Positions 1 through 6,365 are shown, counted from the stretch's first letter. The stretch: DNA of 6,400 nucleotides from an uncultured Veillonella sp. (GCA_937930265.1 CALGLI010000368.1:1-6400), one strand, 5' to 3'. The notes: generated by a model not told the origin, from the letters alone. Program-made: numbers and translations.

Positions 1-1
1 A

Positions 2-1687
2 AATTGGTCGGAGGCGGACATCCAACATCGTATTAACAAACTCACTCCAGATGATATGAACGATATGATTGAGCCAAGTTTCTACGATAATAACCAGGAC
101 CATGTCCGTTTGGTGGTGGAAGACATCTTTACGCATTGGAGAAATCGTTCTGTAGAGGGCAAATACAATGCCATGTTAACTACCCATGTAGGTGGTAATC
201 GCCCTAGTACGCCCATGGCGATGATGTACTTTGACGAATTTGAAAGAGTGAACCAAGAGCGAGCAACACGTAATGAGTTTACCTTGAAAGTGGGGGTTAC
301 TTTCAGTGTTAGCACGAATAACAGTGACACCCAACTAGATACGAATAATGGGTTATTACGGGCGATGAATCACTATAACAAGTTATTCGGCACCAATTTT
401 GGCCTCGATGATGTGTCTGGGTATACCCAAGATTTGACCACACGCTTGAATCGTACCGCTAGAGATGGTCAGTATTTAGATATTGTCATCGTAGTGGACC
501 AATTGCTAACCGGATTTGATGCGCCACAGATGAATACATTGTACGTAGATCGCACACTGAAAGGAGCTTTGCTCATTCAGGCCTACTCCAGAACGAACCG
601 TATTGCCGATACCCATAGTAAACCGTGGGGACGGATTGTTAACTACCGTTGGCCGGTGCAAAACGAAAAATTGATGAATGAAGCCTTAAGCGTCTATGCG
701 AACCGTGCGTCTGCTAATGTGCAAGGTACATTGGGACCAGGTGGTGATGATACTGAAAAGGGTTTGGAAGATGACGGTATATTGGCAAAACAATTCAAAG
801 ACCAATTAGCGGAAGTACAACATGTGGTGAACCAATTAGCGGATTTGACAGATACGTTCACAGAAGTGCCACCTAGCGAAGCGAAGCAAGAGGAAATGTT
901 TGACCTTATGCGTAAGTATAGCTCTGGTATGTCCAAGTTGAAACAATATGATGCGGAGCAGCTAGATGGGGAAACTATCGGTTTCGATTACGATAAACCA
1001 GAAGATTTGATTCATATGGTGGGTATGACGGTGGAGCAAGAAGAAGTGCTGACCACGTCCTTGTATAACGATTTGAAAGAGCGATTGGCGAAAACACACG
1101 ATGTACCGGTGGCGCAAATCGAATTGCGTATAACTCACGTGAAAGACGTGAAAGTCAATTACGATTACTTGACGGAGCTTGTGGAAGAATTGATGAATGC
1201 GGTCCACGAGGAACGTATGGACGATGCAGATGCGTATCGTACACGGATTCAAGACTTTGCCATGGCATTGGAAGATCGTCAATATGCGAAACAAATCAAC
1301 AAAGCCGCAGAGGCTATCTATACAGGGGAATATCCGCCACAAGGCAGTGATGTTTCCTATCCTGTGAAGTTGGATGACAGCAAGGATATCATCCAAGAGG
1401 CGAACACCATGATCGTGAAAGATGAAATCTTTGAGTTCCGCCAAAAATGGGGCATTGTCGATTGCATTCGTAGCGAAGAATTGCTGGAGCTATTTGTGAA
1501 CCATGTGTATGGTAAAAAGGACTTTGACGATACTGGTCGTATGACAGAATTGAAAAAAGCAGCAAGGAAAGAATATATGATAAAAGCCCAAGATCCAACG
1601 GTGAAAGAGATGAAAACGATCGCGTACGGGAACAAATTAATTGAGGCTATCTATGAATTTGCCGATGCCTACGTAAGTGAAGGCTAA
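2..1687 (+). CDS. hsdR: Type I restriction enzyme R subunit (HsdR), C-terminal part, 5' truncated by window edge
   Basis: This is the ATP-dependent translocase and endonuclease subunit of a type I R-M complex, which acts on DNA unmethylated at the HsdS target. The frame is open from base 2, so the ATG at 56 is internal and about 561 residues are visible. The SF2 helicase motif V region LLTGFDAPQMNTLYVD starts at 503, and the motif VI region QAYSRTNR lies at 578-601; the latter holds the arginine-finger type residues. The nuclease domain and Walker motifs must lie upstream of the window. The part after about 650 is the helical C-terminal region that in this family docks on the M2S core. The tail (GIVDCIRSEELLELFVNHVYG and beyond) looks like the EcoR124/SauI type of HsdR, an inference from memory. 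The frame is intact to the TAA, and hsdS follows after 14 nt, so the two are probably cotranscribed. GC is moderate, like hsdM and unlike the genes between them. Confidence 0.95.
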   Translation, partial: NWSEADIQHRINKLTPDDMNDMIEPSFYDNNQDHVRLVVEDIFTHWRNRSVEGKYNAMLTTHVGGNRPSTPMAMMYFDEFERVNQERATRNEFTLKVGVTFSVSTNNSDTQLDTNNGLLRAMNHYNKLFGTNFGLDDVSGYTQDLTTRLNRTARDGQYLDIVIVVDQLLTGFDAPQMNTLYVDRTLKGALLIQAYSRTNRIADTHSKPWGRIVNYRWPVQNEKLMNEALSVYANRASANVQGTLGPGGDDTEKGLEDDGILAKQFKDQLAEVQHVVNQLADLTDTFTEVPPSEAKQEEMFDLMRKYSSGMSKLKQYDAEQLDGETIGFDYDKPEDLIHMVGMTVEQEEVLTTSLYNDLKERLAKTHDVPVAQIELRITHVKDVKVNYDYLTELVEELMNAVHEERMDDADAYRTRIQDFAMALEDRQYAKQINKAAEAIYTGEYPPQGSDVSYPVKLDDSKDIIQEANTMIVKDEIFEFRQKWGIVDCIRSEELLELFVNHVYGKKDFDDTGRMTELKKAARKEYMIKAQDPTVKEMKTIAYGNKLIEAIYEFADAYVSEG

Positions 1688-1701
1688 AGAGAGGTGTCAC
1701 A

Positions 1702-2964
1702 ATGAGTGAAACAAAACGAAAGGTACCGAAACTCAGATTCCCTGGGTTTGAGGGAGAGTGGGAACAGCGTAAGTTGGGGGAGCTATATGAGCGTGTTAAT
1801 GAAAGAAATGATGGCAGTTTAGGTAGAGATAAATGGATTTCTGTTGCTAAGATGTATTTCCAAGATCCAGACAAAGTCCAATCTAATAATTTAGATACTA
1901 GAACATACGTTATGCAACGTGGAGATATTGCATTTGAGGGACACCCAAATAATGAATTTAAATTTGGTAGATTTGTACTAAATGATATTGGAACAGGAAT
2001 TATTTCCGAGTTGTTTCCTATCTATAGACCAATTGTAGAGTATGATTTGAATTTTTGGAAATATGCAATTCAACTAGAGCGAACAATGGCACCAATTTTT
2101 GCAAAATCAATAACATCTTCTGGAAATTCATCAAATAAACTTGATCAAAATCATTTTTTGCAACAGACAATTACAACTCCAACTGTTGAAGAACAAAAGG
2201 TTATAGGTTCATTTTTTGAAACTCTAACCAACCTCATCAACATTCATCAGCGTAAGTTAGAAAACTTAAAATTGAAGAAAAAAGCATTACTTCAAAAATT
2301 GTTTCCGAAACATGGAGAACAATTTCCGGAGCTTCGTTTTCCAGGATTTACTGATGCTTGGGAACAGCGTAAGTTTTCTGATGTTTTTGATACATTGCAA
2401 AACAATACATTATCAAGGTCTGAATTAGACTTTGAAATAGGGGAAGTGAAAAATGTTCATTACGGAGATGTATTGATTAAATATGGGGACTTTATAGATG
2501 TATCTATTGATAAATTACCATACATAAAAGATGAGCAAATTGTTAAAAGGTTTGTTGGATCGATGTTACAAGATGGAGATATTATCATTGCTGATACAGC
2601 AGAAGATTCAACGGTTGGGAAATGTAGTGAAATAATAGAATCTAGAGGTATAAAAGTATTATCTGGTTTACATACTATTCCATGTAGACCTAAAGAAAAA
2701 TATGCACCTAAATATATGGGGTACTATATAAACTCTAATGCGTATCATCGACAATTAATTCCGTTGATGCAAGGAATTAAGGTGACTTCAATTTCTAAGG
2801 GAGCCATTAAAGATACAGATGTATTTTTCCCGAAGTCATATGATGAACAGGCTAAAATTGGTGAGTCATTAAGTAATTTAGACAACCTCATCACCCTTCA
2901 TCAGCGTAAGCTAGAACATCTACAACTTCAGAAGAAAGCTCTTCTTCAGCAGATGTTTGTTTAA
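1702..2964 (+). CDS. hsdS: Type I R-M specificity subunit (HsdS), two TRDs
   Basis: This is the DNA-recognition subunit that sets the bipartite target for both methylation and restriction. The 420 residues have the normal circular HsdS layout. A short conserved start (LRFPGF and WEQRK, residues 11-24) leads into TRD1 (about 28-165). A central conserved helix follows (about 166-202, with HQRKLENLKLKKKALLQK), and the start motif recurs at 211-224. TRD2 spans about 228-383 and includes NVHYGDVLIKYG and GDIIIADTAED. The closing conserved helix is at 384-420 (HQRKLEHLQLQKKALLQQ). The two helices form the antiparallel coiled coil that spaces the TRDs. AGAGAGG at 1688-1694 supports the ATG at 1702. 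The TRD segments are visibly more AT-rich than the conserved segments, as expected for TRD exchange. The target sequence cannot be read from the protein by eye. No second hsdS or inverted half-copy is visible. Confidence 0.96.
   Translation: MSETKRKVPKLRFPGFEGEWEQRKLGELYERVNERNDGSLGRDKWISVAKMYFQDPDKVQSNNLDTRTYVMQRGDIAFEGHPNNEFKFGRFVLNDIGTGIISELFPIYRPIVEYDLNFWKYAIQLERTMAPIFAKSITSSGNSSNKLDQNHFLQQTITTPTVEEQKVIGSFFETLTNLINIHQRKLENLKLKKKALLQKLFPKHGEQFPELRFPGFTDAWEQRKFSDVFDTLQNNTLSRSELDFEIGEVKNVHYGDVLIKYGDFIDVSIDKLPYIKDEQIVKRFVGSMLQDGDIIIADTAEDSTVGKCSEIIESRGIKVLSGLHTIPCRPKEKYAPKYMGYYINSNAYHRQLIPLMQGIKVTSISKGAIKDTDVFFPKSYDEQAKIGESLSNLDNLITLHQRKLEHLQLQKKALLQQMFV
1732..2373 (+). repeat. hsdS TRD-proximal conserved direct repeat pair (1732-1773 and 2332-2373)
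   Basis: The same motif (LRFPGF..-WEQRK) begins each half of HsdS. At DNA level the 17-nt string tgggaacagcgtaagtt is identical at 1759-1775 and 2359-2375, exactly 600 nt apart and in the same frame. These segments flank TRD1 and TRD2 on their N-terminal sides. In type I systems such islands of identity serve as crossover points for swapping or moving TRDs. That role is inferred here. Confidence 0.85.
2230..2916 (+). repeat. hsdS TRD-distal conserved direct repeat pair (2230-2262 and 2884-2916)
   Basis: Two near-identical 33-nt segments, offset by 654 nt, share aacctcatca and catcagcgtaag and differ at only a few positions. They encode NLI(N/T)(I/L)HQRKLE, the start of the central and C-terminal conserved helices. 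Together with the proximal repeats they bracket each TRD on both sides, making each TRD a modular cassette. Confidence 0.85.
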
Positions 2965-3075
2965 AATAGAAAAATGGATAATTAGGATTTCATTTATTAT
3001 AAAAATTAAAAGATTTGCTAATTTATGATAAATGTCTATGTAGAATAAGTTTATACTTATATATTAAGAGGATAC
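2965..3075 (+). promoter_or_regulatory. AT-rich spacer upstream of the inserted gene pair, possible weak promoter and small palindrome
   Basis: This 111-nt non-coding gap is the largest between any two genes from hsdR to hsdM. TTGCTA at 3015-3020 and TATGTA at 3037-3042 (16-nt spacer) make a weak sigma-A-like pair. A better -10-like TATACT at 3052-3057 has no good -35 and lies very close to the ribosome binding site. A perfect 6-bp inverted repeat, ATAAGT (3045-3050) and ACTTAT (3055-3060) with a 4-nt loop, overlaps that TATACT and could be an operator. I see no convincing terminator for hsdS here. An internal promoter for the downstream genes is plausible but unproven. Confidence 0.3.
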
Positions 3076-3645
3076 ATGGGAATTATGAGGTTTTTAAGAA
3101 CTTTAAGTTCATTTTCAGCTGCTTGGGTGATATATATTCTTACAAATCCTTTCAATTGGAATATTGATGATAAATCTATAGTTTTTTGTAGTGTTATGAT
3201 TTTCATTGTGTTTTATTTCCTATCGACTTGGATTTCAAGACAATATGAAAACATAGACCCGCTAAGGTATGAAACGCTAATAATTTGTGAGGTTCAGCCT
3301 GCTGAACAAGAGATATTACCAATATATATTGGATTATTTGTTATTCTCCTAAGTATAAATTTTTTGTCCGTAATACTGCAGTTATTTATAATAGTACTTT
3401 TATTTCTTGTTTGGTGGCGTTTTCTAGAACAATCGTATTATTTTAATATATTTTGGATAATTAGATACAGGCTATATAAGGTTAGAGACTGTAGTGGTAA
3501 TATATATAGCATATATATGAGAGAGAATGATTCTAAAAAAAATCCTAACCAAGAAATAATAGAATCAAAAAAATTAGTAAGGATAAATAATTTTACATTT
3601 ATTTTAATAGGAGAATTAAATGATAATAGTACACTGCAAAAATAG
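3076..3645 (+). CDS. Four-helix membrane protein, candidate Kiwa KwaA-like component
   Basis: A 189-residue protein with four hydrophobic segments: about residues 8-24, 34-53, 80-97 and 98-116, the last two forming a near-continuous hairpin. A polar C-terminal part (about 117-189) contains NIFWIIRYRLYKVRDCSGNIY. There is no cleavable signal peptide, so it should sit in the cytoplasmic membrane. A small 4-TM protein directly before a DUF4868-like protein is the Kiwa gene order, in which KwaA is the membrane partner of KwaB. The N-x(4)-(G/R)YRxYxV stretch after TM4 also fits my memory of KwaA, though this copy looks divergent. The start is uncertain: AAGAGG at 3066-3071 sits only 4 nt from the ATG at 3076 and 13 nt from the ATG at 3085. 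Very AT-rich, unlike hsdR and hsdM. It could instead be an unrelated toxin or pore-type membrane protein; the family call is moderate. Confidence 0.6.
   Translation: MGIMRFLRTLSSFSAAWVIYILTNPFNWNIDDKSIVFCSVMIFIVFYFLSTWISRQYENIDPLRYETLIICEVQPAEQEILPIYIGLFVILLSINFLSVILQLFIIVLLFLVWWRFLEQSYYFNIFWIIRYRLYKVRDCSGNIYSIYMRENDSKKNPNQEIIESKKLVRINNFTFILIGELNDNSTLQK
3609..3613 (+). promoter_or_regulatory. Ribosome binding site AGGAG for the second inserted gene
   Basis: AGGAG lies 6 nt before the ATG at 3620, inside the end of the preceding gene. It fixes the start of the second gene so that the two genes overlap by 26 nt in different frames. This arrangement usually reflects translational coupling of partner proteins. 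Confidence 0.75.
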
Positions 3646-4468
3646 TTATAAATTATTAAATGTGGATATTGAAAATGTTCAATCGCTAGTAAATAATCCT
3701 ATTAAAAATTTAGAACATCCATTGAACTTCAATCCGGAAATTAAATGTGAAGGTGATGAATGGTTCTATATCGATATTGAAGAATATAAAGATAAAATGA
3801 TAAATCCATACTTGAAACTTTTTGAATCTACAGCACAGTTAAATCCTTTAGAAGGTAATTTCCTTAAAGATGTAACTTTATTAATTAATAAGCTTGATAA
3901 CTCAAACTCCTTAGTTTTTAAAAAGATAACTAAATCAAAACGTATTGAAAGCAAACATTTTTTGAAGGTATCTGGAATAGAGTGTCGATCAGATAAACTT
4001 GAGGTTGTTGATGTTTCAAATAGTATTGAAATAGATTCAAATGTGGATGCCTATTATGATGGATATAATCGACTATATTTTAAAAATTATTCTAGGATAC
4101 ATACTATTTTCAATGGTATTGATGCATTTTATCGTGAAGCGACTGAAGAAGAGGTAAATAACTTTAAGAAAACTCAGTGTTTAGATCTGAATCAATATAA
4201 TAAAAGTATTGGTAAAAGGAATCTAAGGTTAATTAGTAGTATCAATGATAATGAAAATATTGATTTGAATGATGAGGAGTTTATTAATGATATGATAATG
4301 CATTCCCAATCATTTGAAACAATTACACTTGAAATTAAAGATAATAGGTTTGTTATTAAATGTGAAAATGATTTAAATCAGTTTTTAAAGTTGGCACTGG
4401 GAATGTTTTATATAAATCCATTAACCTCAGATAAGATGGTTGCAAATGCAGCACAAGTTGTTAAATAG
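3620..4468 (+). CDS. DUF4868-like soluble protein, candidate Kiwa KwaB-like component
   Basis: A 282-residue acidic and polar protein without membrane segments or signal peptide, so probably cytosolic and partnered with the membrane protein encoded just before it. I recognise a DUF4868/KwaB-like pattern. A middle block (about 136-182) reads IEIDSNVDAYYDGYNRLYF, then a segment with HTIFNGIDAFYREATEEEV, matching the family's 'D-hydrophobic-hydrophobic-x-(D/N)-x-(I/L)Y(I/F)' strand and following F-x-x-IF helix. A C-terminal block (about 235-275) has a basic/hydrophobic strand, a leucine-rich helix and YINPLTSDKM, like the family's terminal Y-x-S-x-LT element. No nuclease or ATPase motif is evident. 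At 282 residues it is somewhat shorter than the roughly 315 residues I recall for described KwaB. It overlaps the first gene by 26 nt and ends 16 nt before hsdM. Very AT-rich. No search was possible, so the call is provisional. Confidence 0.6.
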   Translation: MIIVHCKNSYKLLNVDIENVQSLVNNPIKNLEHPLNFNPEIKCEGDEWFYIDIEEYKDKMINPYLKLFESTAQLNPLEGNFLKDVTLLINKLDNSNSLVFKKITKSKRIESKHFLKVSGIECRSDKLEVVDVSNSIEIDSNVDAYYDGYNRLYFKNYSRIHTIFNGIDAFYREATEEEVNNFKKTQCLDLNQYNKSIGKRNLRLISSINDNENIDLNDEEFINDMIMHSQSFETITLEIKDNRFVIKCENDLNQFLKLALGMFYINPLTSDKMVANAAQVVK

Positions 4469-4471
4469 TAC

Positions 4472-4478
4472 AAAGGAG
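4472..4478 (+). promoter_or_regulatory. Ribosome binding site AAAGGAG that sets the hsdM start
   Basis: A strong AAAGGAG ends 6 nt before the ATG at 4485. The longer in-frame start at 4440 lies inside the preceding gene and has no such site. Its extra 15 residues (MQMQHKLLNSTKEIF) are not HsdM-like, so 4485 is chosen. Confidence 0.9.
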
Positions 4479-4484
4479 ATTTTT

Positions 4485-6086
4485 ATGGCAAATGTAAAAG
4501 CGCAAACGATTTCTAGCCAATTATGGGCGATTGCCAACGATTTACGTGGCACAATGGACGCAAGTTCTTTCAAAGATTATATTCTTCCCTTTTTATTCTA
4601 TAAATATTTGTCCACGCACCAAGAAGAATACTTGGTGGACAGCGGTTTGGTCGATCCTTCTGAAGGAAAATCTGTAAACGAACTTTACAAAGAAATTGTG
4701 GAGCAAGAGGGCTTGGAAGATTGCCTGATGGATATTGCTAGTTCTTTGGGATATGCCATCAATCCAGAAGATACTTGGGTATCCTTAACGGAAAGCATTC
4801 ATAATGGCACAGTGGTTCCAGGAGATTATCAACGCATTTTTGAAAACTTTAATACCAATGCGGAAATTAATAAAGAAGCGTCCACAGATTTCAGAGGTAT
4901 TTTTAACTACATTAACTTAGGCGATTCTGGTTTGGGCTCTACGACAGCAGGGCGTACGAAAACGCTCAATGCGGTGGTGTCCAAAATTGATGAAATTGAG
5001 TACAAGGATGAAAGCGGTAAAGATATTCTCGGCGAGATTTATGAATATTTAATCGGCAAGTTCGCAGCCAATGCAGGCAAAAAAGGTGGCGAGTTCTACA
5101 CGCCTCATGAGGTAAGTATTATTTTGGCAAAATTGGTGACAGCGAATTTGGAGAACCGAGAGGATACTTTTACGGTCTATGACCCGACCATGGGTTCTGG
5201 TTCCTTGCTGCTGACCGTGCGCAACGAGATTCCTGATGGTTCCCGTCAAGGGGCGGTGAGCTTTTACGGGCAAGAGCTGAACACAGTGACCTATAATTTG
5301 GCTCGCATGAACCTCATGATGCACGGCGTGACTTACAATAATATGAATTTGCACAATGCGGACACCCTTGAAAGTGATTGGCCAGATGGGGTGGACCACG
5401 ATGGCATCGACCGTCCACGATCCTTTGATGCGGTGGTGGCGAACCCTCCGTACTCTGCGAAATGGGACAACAATGAAAGTAAATTGAAAGACTCTCGTTT
5501 CAGTGATTATGGTAAGTTGGCACCAGCGTCCAAAGCAGATTATGCTTTCATTTTGCACAGCTTGTACCATTTGAACACAGAAGGAACGATGGCCATCGTA
5601 TTGCCACATGGTGTGCTATTCCGTGGCGCAGCAGAAGGTAAAATTCGGGAGACCCTCATCGAGAAGAATTACTTGGATGCGGTTATTGGATTGCCAGCGA
5701 ACTTGTTCTATGGCACGAGCATTCCGACCACGATTTTAGTGTTTAAAAAGAACCGCACGAACCGTGATGTGTTGTTTATCGACGCTAGCAACGAGTTTGA
5801 AAAAGGGAAAAACCAAAATAACTTGAGCGAAGAGAATATCGCTAAGATTATTGACACCTACCGCAACCGTGTGGATGTAGAGAAATATGCGCATGTGGCG
5901 AGCCTAGAGGAAATCAAGGAGAATGATTACAACTTGAACATCCCTCGTTACGTGGACACTTTTGAAGAAGAGGAAGAACTGGATCTTGATGAAATCAATC
6001 GCATGATTGAACAAGATAACCGTGACATTGCAGCGTTAGAAAAAGAAATTGCAGAACAACTGGCATTGTTGGGAGTGAAACTGTGA
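4485..6086 (+). CDS. hsdM: Type I R-M modification subunit (HsdM), N6-adenine DNA methyltransferase
   Basis: Transfers a methyl group from S-adenosylmethionine to adenine N6 within the HsdS target, as M2S or as part of the full R2M2S enzyme. From the ATG at 4485 it has 533 residues, normal for the family (about 500-540). The N-terminal helical domain includes ISSQLWAIANDLRGTMDASS and YILPFLFYKYLS (about 9-43). The motif X region is GGEFYTPHEV (201-210). Motif I, for SAM binding, is DPTMGSGS (233-240). FYGQELN starts at about 260. Catalytic motif IV is NPPY (320-323). LPHGVLFRG and IGLPANLFYG follow. The acidic C-terminal tail (about 493-527) is helical and probably a coiled coil that meets HsdS. 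All key motifs are intact. It follows the inserted genes by 16 nt with no clear promoter of its own, so it probably depends on read-through. GC resembles hsdR. The gene ends before a strong terminator. Confidence 0.97.
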   Translation: MANVKAQTISSQLWAIANDLRGTMDASSFKDYILPFLFYKYLSTHQEEYLVDSGLVDPSEGKSVNELYKEIVEQEGLEDCLMDIASSLGYAINPEDTWVSLTESIHNGTVVPGDYQRIFENFNTNAEINKEASTDFRGIFNYINLGDSGLGSTTAGRTKTLNAVVSKIDEIEYKDESGKDILGEIYEYLIGKFAANAGKKGGEFYTPHEVSIILAKLVTANLENREDTFTVYDPTMGSGSLLLTVRNEIPDGSRQGAVSFYGQELNTVTYNLARMNLMMHGVTYNNMNLHNADTLESDWPDGVDHDGIDRPRSFDAVVANPPYSAKWDNNESKLKDSRFSDYGKLAPASKADYAFILHSLYHLNTEGTMAIVLPHGVLFRGAAEGKIRETLIEKNYLDAVIGLPANLFYGTSIPTTILVFKKNRTNRDVLFIDASNEFEKGKNQNNLSEENIAKIIDTYRNRVDVEKYAHVASLEEIKENDYNLNIPRYVDTFEEEEELDLDEINRMIEQDNRDIAALEKEIAEQLALLGVKL

Positions 6087-6177
6087 CTTTCAGAGAACAT
6101 AGTTGAGAGTAGCGATGCTTGTTGAGTAGTATTAATGAATGCGAACATGTTGACGGTAAAGTAGGTAGATAATAGAG
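6087..6177 (+). other. Non-coding 3' untranslated stretch between hsdM and terminator
   Basis: These 91 nt after the hsdM TGA hold no ORF longer than a few codons and no recognisable RNA. An 8-bp palindrome AACATGTT at 6144-6151 is short enough to be chance. The stretch is probably the 3' UTR of the hsd transcript. Confidence 0.5.
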
Positions 6178-6214
6178 AAATGATGCGACTAGTGGGGGCT
6201 GGTCGCATCATTTT
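6178..6214 (+). terminator. Rho-independent terminator of the hsd operon
   Basis: A perfect 12-bp stem pairs AAATGATGCGAC (6178-6189) with GTCGCATCATTT (6202-6213). It extends by three more pairs, including one G-U, to close a 6-nt loop tggggg (6193-6198), and TTTT follows at 6211-6214. The T-run is short, but the hairpin is long and strong. In reverse, the other strand reads TTTCTCTATT after the stem, so it may act weakly in both directions. Confidence 0.88.
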
Positions 6215-6216
6215 GT

Positions 6217-6359
6217 ATTGCGGTTCTATGCTTTTGTGAATGTACTATTCACTGTTAGGAGTGTATTATACTGTTAGGAAATTTTAAAGGGTAAATTGTT
6301 CTTAAATAGAAGTGTAACGTTAGATGGTAAAGGTGTATCTACCTAGAGTCTAATTGTGG
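6217..6359 (+). other. Intergenic region upstream of the next gene, no gene seen
   Basis: This AT-rich stretch has stops in all frames and no coding signal. Its only structure is a 10-nt direct repeat (listed separately). It forms the upstream control region of the gene starting near 6394. Confidence 0.5.
6251..6279 (+). repeat. Direct repeat ACTGTTAGGA x2
   Basis: ACTGTTAGGA is identical at 6251-6260 and 6270-6279, a 19-nt period. It could be a pair of regulator-binding half-sites for the downstream promoter, or chance. The period is not a full multiple of the helical turn. Confidence 0.5.
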
Positions 6360-6365
6360 TATAAT
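6357..6365 (+). promoter_or_regulatory. Extended -10 promoter for the next gene
   Basis: TGGTATAAT gives a consensus TATAAT (6360-6365) preceded by the extended -10 TGn. The -35 position (about 6336-6342) reads TATCTAC and is weak, which fits an extended -10 promoter. It lies about 28 nt before the candidate start codon at 6394. Confidence 0.65.

Noticed and set aside
56..58. ATG at 56 as the start of the first gene
   Set aside because: The same frame is open back to base 2 and encodes HsdR-like sequence. The protein begins just after core helicase motifs would be expected, so this ATG is internal.
962..1444. Minus-strand ORF of 160 codons opposite hsdR
   Set aside because: Antisense shadow of a real gene, with no recognisable domain or plausible ribosome binding context.
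1702..2964. Invertible hsdS phase-variation locus
   Set aside because: The repeats seen are direct, only one hsdS is present, and no recombinase or inverted partial hsdS lies in the window.
3501..3517. TATATAT-agc-ATATATA hairpin in the membrane-protein gene
   Set aside because: A simple AT alternation within coding sequence, with little stability and no regulatory context.
3535..3573. A8 (3535-3542) and A7 (3567-3573) runs as phase-variation switches in the membrane-protein gene
   Set aside because: Runs of this length are expected in such AT-rich coding sequence. The gene is in frame, and no variant data are visible.
4391..4416. TTGGCA and TATAAA as a dedicated hsdM promoter inside the preceding gene
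   Set aside because: The spacer is only 14 nt, too short for a good sigma-A promoter, and AT-rich coding DNA gives many such matches.
4440..4484. Longer HsdM start at 4440
   Set aside because: It lies inside the preceding gene, lacks a ribosome binding site and adds 15 residues foreign to HsdM. The ATG at 4485 has AAAGGAG at ideal spacing.
5049..5609. Long minus-strand ORF of 186 codons opposite hsdM
   Set aside because: It is the shadow of a fully motif-bearing hsdM, is rich in His/Arg/Val as antisense frames often are, and has no recognisable domain.
6144..6151. Palindrome AACATGTT as a LexA-like SOS box
   Set aside because: It does not fit the Bacillota LexA consensus CGAAC-N4-GTTCG, and it lies in a 3' UTR, not at a promoter.
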